DNA of 64,000 nucleotides. Origin: Lachnospiraceae bacterium A2. GTDB lineage: Bacteria > Bacillota > Clostridia > Lachnospirales > Lachnospiraceae. Below the pieces are notes generated by a model. It searched no databases. It saw nothing but the letters and a program-made list of their open reading frames with translations, and was not told the DNA's origin. This document shows, piece after piece, positions 36,232-43,566 of this stretch. Position 1 is the stretch's first letter. Every line of letters begins with the position of its first letter. Location of the stretch: positions 394,132 to 458,131 of the forward strand of contig KE159639.1 of NCBI GenBank assembly GCA_000403315.2, given 5' to 3'. The position numbers and the translations under genes were made by a program.

Positions 36232-36306
36232 CATACCAGAAATGCCAAGAATTTAAAATCCCCTTAAAACCGCTTATCTGCCGGCTTCTGGGGGATTCCT
36301 AATTCA

Positions 36307-36379
36307 TGAGACATCGGGGATTCGAACCCCGGACAACTTGATTAAAAGTCAAGTGCTCTACCGACTGAGCTAATATCCC
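36307..36379 (-). tRNA. tRNA-Lys (UUU)
   Basis: Anticodon loop CTTTTAA; T-arm GGTTCGAATCC; acceptor GGGATAT / ATGTCTC with G-U pairs. Confidence 0.93.
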
Positions 36380-36387
36380 ATATAAAC

Positions 36388-36458
36388 TGGGCTAGCTGGA
36401 TTCGAACCAGCGAATGCAGGAGTCAAAGTCCTGTGCCTTACCGCTTGGCGATAGCCCA
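36388..36458 (-). tRNA. tRNA-Gln (UUG)
   Basis: Anticodon loop CTTTGAC; acceptor TGGGCTA / TAGCCCA; T-arm GGTTCGAATCC. Confidence 0.93.
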
Positions 36459-36565
36459 TCAATTATACCTGAACTCTGCAAACTGCCCGTCACTACAGTA
36501 CATACTTGCCATGCCCCGGAATCCCGCTGCCCTTTCGGCTACAGAAACCGGATTTCCATGGTAAA

Positions 36566-36640
36566 GGTGGATACAGGGATTCGAACCCTGGGCCTCCAGA
36601 GCCACAATCTGGCGCGCTAACCAACTGCGCTATACCCACC
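36566..36640 (-). tRNA. tRNA-His (GUG)
   Basis: Anticodon loop TTGTGGC; acceptor GGTGGGTA / TATCCACC. CCA is not encoded. Confidence 0.93.
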
Positions 36641-36648
36641 ATATAAAC

Positions 36649-36721
<73 letters not shown>

Positions 36722-36725
36722 ACGC

Positions 36726-36796
36726 AGCGGGTGATGGGAATCGAACCCACGTGTCCAGCTTGGAAGGCTGGTGTTCTACCATTGAACTACACCCGC
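36726..36796 (-). tRNA. tRNA-Gly (UCC)
   Basis: Anticodon loop CTTCCAA; acceptor GCGGGTG / CACCCGC; short D-arm AGTTCAATGGTAG. Confidence 0.93.
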
Positions 36797-36803
36797 ACAT
36801 GCA

Positions 36804-36878
36804 TCGGGGTGACAGGATTCGAACCTGCGACCTCCTGGTCCCAAACCAGGCGCTCTAGCCAAGCTGAGCCACACCCCG
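36804..36878 (-). tRNA. tRNA-Pro (UGG)
   Basis: Anticodon loop TTTGGGA; acceptor CGGGGTG / CACCCCG. First gene of the cluster Pro-Gly-Arg-His-Gln-Lys-Leu. Confidence 0.93.
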
Positions 36879-36915
36879 GAAATTATTCCCTTGCGTTAAC
36901 CGTAACGCAAGTTAT

Positions 36916-36944
36916 ATTATATGCGAAACATTCCAAAATGTCAA
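36916..36944 (-). promoter_or_regulatory. tRNA cluster promoter
   Basis: Perfect consensus on the minus strand: TTGACA, 17-nt spacer, TATAAT, about 40 bp upstream of tRNA-Pro. Confidence 0.9.
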
Positions 36945-37016
36945 CAACTTTTTTCAATTTTTTCTTCTTTTTCTTTCCTTTGTTCCCATGCCCCAAACTG
37001 GCAGGAAAGGCGCCCT

Positions 37017-37496
37017 TCACAGGTACTTGATTTTAAAATGTGCTTCCCCCTCCTGATCAAGCTCCATCAGCGCATAGGAGGGCCTCCTTCCCTCCTGCCT
37101 TGGGAATGAAACGCTGCCAGGATTCAAAGTAACAATCCCCTTGCTGTAATCCAGAAGGGGGCGGTGGGTATGCCCAAACATCACAATGTCCATCCCCCTG
37201 CCCAGCGCTTCTTTTTTCAGGTCCTCCACCCCCATAGCCACATAATAATAATGCCCATGGGTAATCAGCACCTGATACTTCCCTACCTCAAGTACCTTCT
37301 CACGGTCCAGGTCGGTAAAAAAATCGTTATTCCCGGAAACAATTTCTAACGGGCATCCTGCCAGTTCCGCTATGTAATCCTCGTACCCTTCCGAATCCCC
37401 CAGATGTACCATCAAATCAATATTTTCTTCCTGCTCCAAAATCCGCACCAGATTATCATGTTTTTTGTGCGTGTCGCTTACAATTAATATTTTCAT
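37017..37496 (-). CDS. YfcE/MJ0936-family metallophosphoesterase
   Basis: A 159-residue calcineurin-like phosphodiesterase. Metal ligands are in VSDTHKKHDN (residues 6-15), HLGDSEG, SGNND, THGHYYYV and GHTHRPL. Family members hydrolyse phosphodiesters such as bis-pNPP; the natural substrate is unknown. The ATG at 37496 is used, with AGGGA 8 nt upstream; a TTG two codons earlier is less likely. It lies 10 bp after rdgB and is probably co-transcribed. Confidence 0.9.
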   Translation of the reverse strand: MKILIVSDTHKKHDNLVRILEQEENIDLMVHLGDSEGYEDYIAELAGCPLEIVSGNNDFFTDLDREKVLEVGKYQVLITHGHYYYVAMGVEDLKKEALGRGMDIVMFGHTHRPLLDYSKGIVTLNPGSVSFPRQEGRRPSYALMELDQEGEAHFKIKYL

Positions 37497-37506
37497 ACCC
37501 AAATCC

Positions 37507-38106
37507 CTATCTTTCCGCTAATTTTTCCCGCATGGCGCGGAGCGCTTTTCCTCTGTGGCTCAGTTGGTTTTTCTTTTCCCGGGAAAGCTGTGCTGTGGAG
37601 CAGTTGTATTCATCCACATAAAAAATGGGATCATACCCAAACCCATTCTCCCCTGCCGGTTCCCAGCCGATATACCCCTCTATGGTTCCCCTTGTAGTAA
37701 AAGCTTCCCCATCTGGGAAAGCTGCTGCAATGGCGCATACAAACCTTGCCGTCCGCTGCTCCTTGGGCACCCCCGCCAAACGGTCCAGAATATTCTGGTT
37801 CTTAATATCATATGAAGTATCTTCCCCCATATACCTTGCAGAATAAATGCCCGGTTCCTTATCCAAGTAATCCACCTCAAGGCCTGAATCATCTGCCAGC
37901 ACCACGGCATCCCCGCCATGCAGCTCTTTTGCAATCGCCTTTGCCTTAATCAGGGCATTTTCCTCAAAGGTCTGCCCATCCTCCACAATATCCGCCCGGA
38001 TGCCGGCTTCCTTCATGGACTGGATTTCCATTTCCAAGCCTGTTAAAATCTCCCGGATTTCCTGCATTTTATCCTGGTTGCCTGTAGCAAATATTATTTT
38101 TTCCAC
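37507..38106 (-). CDS. rdgB: XTP/dITP diphosphatase
   Basis: House-cleaning NTP pyrophosphatase removing non-canonical purine nucleotides (XTP, dITP, ITP). About 199 residues with the family start IIFATGNQDKMQEI, VLADDSGLEVDYL, GENGFGYDPIF and the C-terminal SHRGKAL. The start is a GTG at 38106, giving MEKIIFATGN, with AGGTGG 5 nt upstream; an earlier GTG is possible. It is coupled with the phosphoesterase, a common pairing. Confidence 0.94.
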   Translation of the reverse strand: MEKIIFATGNQDKMQEIREILTGLEMEIQSMKEAGIRADIVEDGQTFEENALIKAKAIAKELHGGDAVVLADDSGLEVDYLDKEPGIYSARYMGEDTSYDIKNQNILDRLAGVPKEQRTARFVCAIAAAFPDGEAFTTRGTIEGYIGWEPAGENGFGYDPIFYVDEYNCSTAQLSREKKNQLSHRGKALRAMREKLAER

Positions 38107-38204
38107 GAAAACCACCTATCCCTTTCCTGTCTGTTATCCCTGCTTGCTGCGCCTGCATGGAGCTCTTGCCTGCCTTCCCGCGTTCCCTGCTCTGGCACTT
38201 ATAT

Positions 38205-39233
38205 TTAATAGCCTTCATCCAGCGCACGCAGTATCCCATTGTAAATCCCTTGTGCAACCAATTTCTGGTATTCCTCGGAATTCAGCTTATTCAGCTCTGC
38301 CTGGTTCGTCATAAAGCCCACCTCTATCAACGCCATGGGCACTTCGCTGTTCCTTATAATGTAAATGCCGTTCCCGTAGGACAGGCCATTATTTTTGCTG
38401 CCTGCCAGCCCTGTCACTTCCTCCAGGCAGATCTGGGCAAGGCGTTTCCCGCTAAATTCCTTTTCTTCTTCCATCTCGTCATACATGACTTCTGTCCCGT
38501 TATACTCGGACATCTGCCCGTCGGTGGTGGAGTTGCTGTGGACGCTGATGCAGAAGTTAGCCTTTGCCTTGCCCCCAAGCTGCGCCCGCTGCTCAAAACT
38601 GGGGTTTACGTCCTCCGTCCTTGTGTAGTAAACGCCGATATTCCGCTCGCATTCGTCCAGCAGCTCCTTAAGCTGGAGCACAATGGCAAGGTTAATGTCT
38701 TTTTCCATAATCCCCTGTTTAATGGCTCCAGGCGCGCCGCCCCCATGCCCTGCGTCAATGACGATCACCTTGTCATAAACCTGCTGGGGCGTCAGGAAAT
38801 CCACGTACAGATACCCGTCCGATACCTTGCTTTTCACCTCATACACCGCATCCAGGGTAATTTCTATTACGCCGTTTTCCATATATAAGTCGTTGATGGA
38901 ATCACTCCTGCCAAGGAGGGGATGGCTGCTGAAATAATCCTTTTCCACATCAGGAATCTTTATGGTGACAAGCTGCTTGACTGGCTCGTTCTGGATGGTT
39001 ACATCGTCCTCCGACATGCCCGGCGGGAGCTCCAGCCGAAGCTGCTGGCGGAAGGCAATGTCTTCTTCCTCCTCTGCCTGCTCTGTATAATAAGCAAGCA
39101 TCTGGAGCTCCGACATCTGGGCGTGCTTTGCCTCCTTCCGGTTGGACACCGAATAATTCCCTAAAACAATCAGGGATGCCGCAATCAGCAGCGTTAAAAT
39201 AAATGATGAAATTTTTAATATTTTTTCCTCCAT
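38205..39233 (-). CDS. N-acetylmuramoyl-L-alanine amidase (Amidase_3), membrane-anchored
   Basis: A 342-residue cell-wall hydrolase. One N-terminal helix (about 8-26) anchors or exports it; a linker and a beta-rich AMIN-like region (to about 160) precede the zinc amidase domain: VIVIDAGHGG (His), MEKDINLA (Glu), SVHSN (His) and IEVGFMTN (catalytic Glu). It cleaves between muramic acid and the stem peptide. The start at 39233 is chosen because the hydrophobic anchor follows directly; a longer frame overlaps the upstream protease gene. Confidence 0.9.
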   Translation of the reverse strand: MEEKILKISSFILTLLIAASLIVLGNYSVSNRKEAKHAQMSELQMLAYYTEQAEEEEDIAFRQQLRLELPPGMSEDDVTIQNEPVKQLVTIKIPDVEKDYFSSHPLLGRSDSINDLYMENGVIEITLDAVYEVKSKVSDGYLYVDFLTPQQVYDKVIVIDAGHGGGAPGAIKQGIMEKDINLAIVLQLKELLDECERNIGVYYTRTEDVNPSFEQRAQLGGKAKANFCISVHSNSTTDGQMSEYNGTEVMYDEMEEEKEFSGKRLAQICLEEVTGLAGSKNNGLSYGNGIYIIRNSEVPMALIEVGFMTNQAELNKLNSEEYQKLVAQGIYNGILRALDEGY

Positions 39234-39369
39234 AATACTGCTGACCTTTTCTCCTTCTGCCGTATTGCCCTGCCTTTGGAACAGCAGCATAAGCCGCATG
39301 TTCTGCCGCAAAGGGCGCTCCTGCCTTGCGATTCCCACAGGGCGTCCCCCCCCTTGCCTGCGTTTCCCT

Positions 39370-41076
39370 TTACTGTTTGTCACTGTAAACTTTCAGGCAC
39401 AGATTACAGTTCTGGTCCTTCTCCGCGCTTTCCCACTTCTTGCCCTTGGAACTAATGTAGCCTTCCCCGTCAGACAAATCCACATGTTCTGTCACATCGT
39501 CCGCCGCATACTCCACAGCCAGCGGGTGCACGGACCCGGGGGTCGTGACATAAAGCACCACTGCAAACTGTTCCCCCTGCTCCACCTCATACCCTTTCCC
39601 AAATTCTATGGTATAATACCCTGCGTTTGTAAGGGTCCCTTCCGCTACTTTCGTGCGGCCGGAAAGGGAATCCGTATCCTTAAAATCTTTTACCACATAC
39701 AATTCATAGGAGGTTTCCTTCCCAGTGGCGTAAAACCCGGCAGCCCGCAAAACTTCGTCAGATTCCGCAGTATAAACATTTGCCCCATACGCGTTGTCCT
39801 TGCCATAGCCAAGCTGCCCTACCCAGCCGCACAAATCCGACTGGTAAATCTTGGAATAATTGTCCGTTTCCTCAATCCCAGTGTAAACTACATTGTGCAG
39901 GCCGATATTTGCATCATAATAGGAAACGTAAAAGACGCCCCCATCCCCAAAGGTTTCCCCCCAGCTATTCTGGCAAAGGAACGCGCCGTCGTCCTCCACC
40001 TCCAAATTAAAGTTTTCCTTGGGGTATGTATCGTCCCAGCCAATAATCATAATTGCGTGGTCCGGCTTTTCCGTCCCCAAATAGCAATATGCATTGTTTT
40101 CATTGTTATAATAAGGGGAATAGGTCCTTGCATCCTGCAGCGCACTGTAAATTGTGGTCTGCACCCCGCCATGCAAAAAGACTGCCTCCTTGATTTTCTC
40201 AAAATCCTTCCCCTCCAAAAGCTGTATCTCCTGCACATGCTTTACGGGCTTTAAGCCTTCCTCAGATTTCCCATCTCCGTAGGGGTCGTCTTTCTCGTTG
40301 ACTGGCCCCTGCCATGCGGCAAGGTACGCCATCCCCATGGTGTATTCCCCGCCCTCGGTCTGTTTCCGGGAAAACCCATTCTGAAGCGTCATATGGTCCG
40401 GGGAAAATTCCCGGGTTTCCTCCGGGAGCAAGGTTGATTCCATAGCGGAAAGGGCGGCAAAGGCCCAGCATGTCCCATAAGGCCCCTGGTTTTTCACGCC
40501 CGGCGCCCGCTTTTTGTCCCGCAAATCATATTTCAAGGGCAGGATACTGCTTTCCTCGGCAGTATTTACGGCAACGGCCTGGTTTTTTGAAATATCCCAA
40601 TTATAATTAAACTTTAGTTTTTCTGCAACAACATCTGCTGCTACATAGTATTCTCCATCTATCAGGGCCATTGGGGATGTAATTTCTTCCTTTTTTCCAT
40701 TTACCTCCACCTGCCCCTTTTCTAACTGGAAGGAAACCATATCGGAATGTTTTTCCAGCACCAGCGTCTTCTCCCCATATAAATGGGCGCTGCAATGGAA
40801 CAGGTCCCCTAAGGCGGAAAAAGGCACCATGATATTTAAATTCCCATCCATGAAAATGCCATGTTCCTTATTTGTCAGCTCTTTGTTGTCCACGGTCAGG
40901 GTAAGTGTACTTCCGTTTACGCTCTCTACAATCAGCGGGTTCCAGATTTCCTCTTTTAAGTTGGCGCCCCGGAACCTTACTACCTTCTCATTCTTCCCTC
41001 CCGGGCTTGTAAATTTTACCATAGCTGCCAGCAGAAGGAGCATTGCCATAATTATGTATCGTTTCGACTGTTTCAC
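39370..41076 (-). CDS. Secreted papain-like (C1) protease with lectin-like tail
   Basis: A 568-residue exported protein. A signal or anchor helix is at 7-22 (YIIMAMLLLLAAMVKF). Residues about 45-170 resemble the copper-amine-oxidase N-terminal domain often used as a wall- or stalk-associated module. The C1 protease domain (about 180-420) has Cys in QGPYGTCWAFAALSA, His in DHAIMIIGWDD and Asn in CQNSWGETFGDGG. The rest (about 430-568) fits a lectin-like domain found in clostridial C1 proteases. It probably digests external protein or wall-linked targets. It lies upstream of the amidase. Confidence 0.87.
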   Translation of the reverse strand: MKQSKRYIIMAMLLLLAAMVKFTSPGGKNEKVVRFRGANLKEEIWNPLIVESVNGSTLTLTVDNKELTNKEHGIFMDGNLNIMVPFSALGDLFHCSAHLYGEKTLVLEKHSDMVSFQLEKGQVEVNGKKEEITSPMALIDGEYYVAADVVAEKLKFNYNWDISKNQAVAVNTAEESSILPLKYDLRDKKRAPGVKNQGPYGTCWAFAALSAMESTLLPEETREFSPDHMTLQNGFSRKQTEGGEYTMGMAYLAAWQGPVNEKDDPYGDGKSEEGLKPVKHVQEIQLLEGKDFEKIKEAVFLHGGVQTTIYSALQDARTYSPYYNNENNAYCYLGTEKPDHAIMIIGWDDTYPKENFNLEVEDDGAFLCQNSWGETFGDGGVFYVSYYDANIGLHNVVYTGIEETDNYSKIYQSDLCGWVGQLGYGKDNAYGANVYTAESDEVLRAAGFYATGKETSYELYVVKDFKDTDSLSGRTKVAEGTLTNAGYYTIEFGKGYEVEQGEQFAVVLYVTTPGSVHPLAVEYAADDVTEHVDLSDGEGYISSKGKKWESAEKDQNCNLCLKVYSDKQ

Positions 41077-41134
41077 TCAGCTACCTCTGCCTTCCTCTGT
41101 CCCCTTCCGGAAGGCCGCAAATTGTCCTTTCCCG

Positions 41135-42307
41135 TCATCTTTCTTCTGCCCCCAGCCGCTGCCGGTTCCGTTTCGGGGGCTTTGGCCCAATATATTGGTA
41201 AAAATACGTTTTCAGCATCCCATTGTAAATCTTGCGGTTTTTGTCTGCTTTTTTCCCAATATATTTTTCTGCGTCCTCAAAACCGCTCAGCAAATAAGCA
41301 GACCAGCTATCCAGCCGCCCTATGGCTTCCCCAATCTCTGCGTACAGCTTATGGAGCGCCTTCTTGTCCTCCATCCGCTCCCCATACGGGGGGTTGCTGA
41401 TTAAAAACCCGTATTTTTTCGGATGGTTCAGCCCGCTGACTGGCCGCTGCTGGAAATGGATCAGATGGTCCACCCCGGCCCGCGCCGCATTTGCCCGGGC
41501 TGCTTTTACAATTTCCCCGTCAATGTCATATCCCTGGATGTCGGTGGAAATTTCCTTATTTACCAAATCATTGGCTTCTTCCGAACTTTCATACCATAAT
41601 TTCCGGTCTATCAGGCCTGTCCATGTTTCCGCCGTAAATTCCCGGTCCATGCCCGGCGCAATATTGGCTGCAATCATGGCTGCTTCTATGGGAAATGTGC
41701 CGCTGCCGCAAAAAGGATCTACCAGAATCCTGTCCCCTTTCCATGGGGTCAGCAAAATCAAAGCTGCAGCCAGCGTTTCCGTAATTGGCGCCTTGCTCGC
41801 CAGCAGCCGGTAGCCCCGCTTGTGCAGGGAATCCCCAGAAGTGTCAATGCCTACTGTTACTTCATCCTTCATAAAAAACAGGCGCAAGGGGAACTCCGCG
41901 CCGGATTCCTCAAACCAGCTTTTATGGTACTTCTGCTTCAGCCGCTCTACCATTGCCTTTTTCACAACGGACTGGATATCGGAGGGGCTGAAAAGCTTGC
42001 TCTTAATGGAGGAGGCTTTGGCAACCCAGAACCTGCCGTCCTCCGGGATATAATTTTCCCAGGGGATTTCCCGGATGCCCTGGAACAGTTCTTCAAATGT
42101 TTCTGCATGGAACTGGCCTGCTTTCAGCAGTACCCGTTCTGCGGTGCGCAGGAACATATTCCCGCGGCAGATGGCTTCCGCGTCCCCTTCAAAGGTAACG
42201 CGCCCATTTTCCACATGGGTAATTTCATACCCAAGGTCATATATTTCTCTTTTTAAAACCGCCTCCAAGCCAAAATGGCAGGGGGCAATCAATTCTGCTT
42301 TCTTCAT
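41135..42307 (-). CDS. THUMP-domain class I SAM RNA methyltransferase (RlmL/YpsC type)
   Basis: A 390-residue methyltransferase: N-terminal THUMP RNA-binding domain (about 1-160) and a Rossmann domain with SAM motif VDPFCGSGTFPIEAA and the N2-guanine type catalytic SNPPYGERM. It probably makes m2G in 23S rRNA (family of E. coli RlmL N-terminal half). The ATG at 42307 is 7 nt after AGGAG, which decides between two nearby ATGs. It lies 58 bp upstream of the C1 protease gene. Confidence 0.9.
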   Translation of the reverse strand: MKKAELIAPCHFGLEAVLKREIYDLGYEITHVENGRVTFEGDAEAICRGNMFLRTAERVLLKAGQFHAETFEELFQGIREIPWENYIPEDGRFWVAKASSIKSKLFSPSDIQSVVKKAMVERLKQKYHKSWFEESGAEFPLRLFFMKDEVTVGIDTSGDSLHKRGYRLLASKAPITETLAAALILLTPWKGDRILVDPFCGSGTFPIEAAMIAANIAPGMDREFTAETWTGLIDRKLWYESSEEANDLVNKEISTDIQGYDIDGEIVKAARANAARAGVDHLIHFQQRPVSGLNHPKKYGFLISNPPYGERMEDKKALHKLYAEIGEAIGRLDSWSAYLLSGFEDAEKYIGKKADKNRKIYNGMLKTYFYQYIGPKPPKRNRQRLGAEER

Positions 42308-42485
42308 TTCCATTCTCCTATAAGCTGCGCCGCCGGACTCCCGCGCCGGAACGCGGCTGCAACAGCAGCTATTTTCCCTGCGCGCAGAGTATACCTTTGG
42401 CACCTGAATCCTGATAAGACAAAAACCGGAAGACCCTAAGAATATATTATCTTCTCACCTTCCGGCTGTCAATGATTTTATATTT

Positions 42486-42779
42486 CTATTTTTGGAGCAC
42501 CGCCTGTATCCCGCCGACCAGCGTTGCCGCCCGGATGCCCTCCCGGCCCAGCTCCTTTGCCGCCAGCAGGCTGCTGGAGCCCCTGTCGCAGTACAGCAGG
42601 TACAGTTTATCTTTTGGCAGGTATTTCTTGTACATCCCCAATTCCTCAAAAGGTATGTTCCGCGCCCCTTCCACATGGACTTCTTCAAATTCCTCTTTGC
42701 TGCGCAAATCTATGACCCATGCATCTGGGCGTTTCCGGTACTGGTTAAATTCCCGGATGCCGATTGTCTGAAATTCCAT
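42486..42779 (-). CDS. Single-domain rhodanese-like protein
   Basis: A 97-residue rhodanese domain with DLRSKEEFEEVHVEGARNIP and the active-site loop YCDRGSSS, where Cys can carry a persulfide. It probably transfers sulfur or detoxifies sulfide. The start has AGGGG upstream. Confidence 0.88.
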   Translation of the reverse strand: MEFQTIGIREFNQYRKRPDAWVIDLRSKEEFEEVHVEGARNIPFEELGMYKKYLPKDKLYLLYCDRGSSSLLAAKELGREGIRAATLVGGIQAVLQK

Positions 42780-42836
42780 ACTCTCACCCCTTACGCAGAA
42801 AATCCCAATGCCATGGCAGGTTGGAAGGATTTTCCA

Positions 42837-42885
42837 ATATAGTAAAAACAGATTACCGGGACACCTGTGCCCTGGTAATCTGTTT
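42837..42885 (-). terminator. Terminator of the Asn/Ser-rich small gene
   Basis: AAACAGATTACC pairs with GGTAATCTGTTT, with additional GGG/CCC pairs; on the minus strand it runs into TTTTTAC. Confidence 0.8.
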
Positions 42886-42927
42886 CTACACTAGATATAC
42901 TATGCAGTTTGCTTTTCTTGGTGCTTC

Positions 42928-43125
42928 TTATTTCTCGTAAGAATCGTGGCAGTTAGAGCCGCTGGCATTGCTTGCCTTATTGCTGGACTTGTTCTGGGAA
43001 GCATTCTTTGTGCTGTTTTGGGAGTAAGCATTCTTTGTGCTGTTCTGTGAAGATGTGTTCTTCATCCCAGATTCATTTGTTGTGCCGTTTGTGCTTTTGT
43101 TCTGCATATCACTGTTTTTTGCCAT
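42928..43125 (-). CDS. Small Asn/Ser/Lys-rich low-complexity protein
   Basis: A 65-residue, highly hydrophilic protein with repeats of the form SQNSTKNAYSQNSTKNASQN and a distinct end, SNCHDSYEK. There is no membrane segment. The ATG follows TAGGAGG and a strong terminator follows, so it is a real transcription unit. Similar Asn-rich small proteins are common in Lachnospiraceae, possibly spore- or stress-related; this role is only a guess. Confidence 0.7.
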   Translation of the reverse strand: MAKNSDMQNKSTNGTTNESGMKNTSSQNSTKNAYSQNSTKNASQNKSSNKASNASGSNCHDSYEK

Positions 43126-43219
43126 TGTTTTTTCCTCCTAATCTTTAATGCCTTCCTAGTATCTGTAATGCAGGGATTTTTATGCATAAAAATTTTTTTC
43201 GATTTTTTTCATTTTTCTC

Positions 43220-43248
43220 TTGCAATTTTCGACAAGCTGTACTATAAT
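43220..43248 (+). promoter_or_regulatory. Orphan promoter in the 43.1-43.6 kb gap
   Basis: TTGCAA at 43220-43225, 17-nt spacer, TATAAT at 43243-43248 on the plus strand. No ORF follows. Confidence 0.6.
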
Positions 43249-43254
43249 AACACT

Positions 43255-43365
43255 TGTAAGAAGGATTTCACCTTCTGAAATCTTTTTTACTAAGTTATAC
43301 CCCTTATTAATTATTTATACTCCCCTCATAGAAGATGCCAGCGGCTCCCCCGCTGGCATCTTCTC
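43255..43365 (+). ncRNA. Candidate small RNA between orphan promoter and terminators
   Basis: From the expected start near 43255 a first hairpin GATTTCA / TGAAATC plus TTTTTT ends at 43288, giving an RNA of about 35 nt. If read through, a second perfect 14-bp hairpin (GAAGATGCCAGCGG and complement, 43331-43363) would end an RNA of about 110 nt. No start codon with a ribosome site is present. It may be an attenuated small RNA or a leader of a lost gene. Confidence 0.45.
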
Positions 43366-43393
43366 ATTATTAAAACAAAGTGTTTCCTGCCTT

Positions 43394-43541
43394 AAAGTCA
43401 AATACCCCGCAGCAATCTACGGGGCATGACCTGGCTTGTTCTTTCCGCCCCAAGGGGGCGGGGTATTTTCCCCTCGCGGCATTCGCCAAATATCCGCGCG
43501 AGCGCGGCTGCTTGGCTCATTGCTCGCGGGAATAAAGATTT
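43394..43541 (+). repeat. Composite dispersed repeat, copy 2
   Basis: Starts AGTCAAATACCCCGCAGCAA, continues through GGGGCATGACC, TTGTTCTTTCCGCCCCAAGG, GCGGCATTCGCCAAATATCC and ends GCTCATTGCTCGCGGGAATA. It is near identical to 58746-58900 and to the reverse of 55870-56023. It contains internal palindromes (CCCCGCAGC...CTACGGGG). Confidence 0.85.
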
Positions 43542-43566
43542 TTGCAAAAAAGAAACGGGCACGCCC

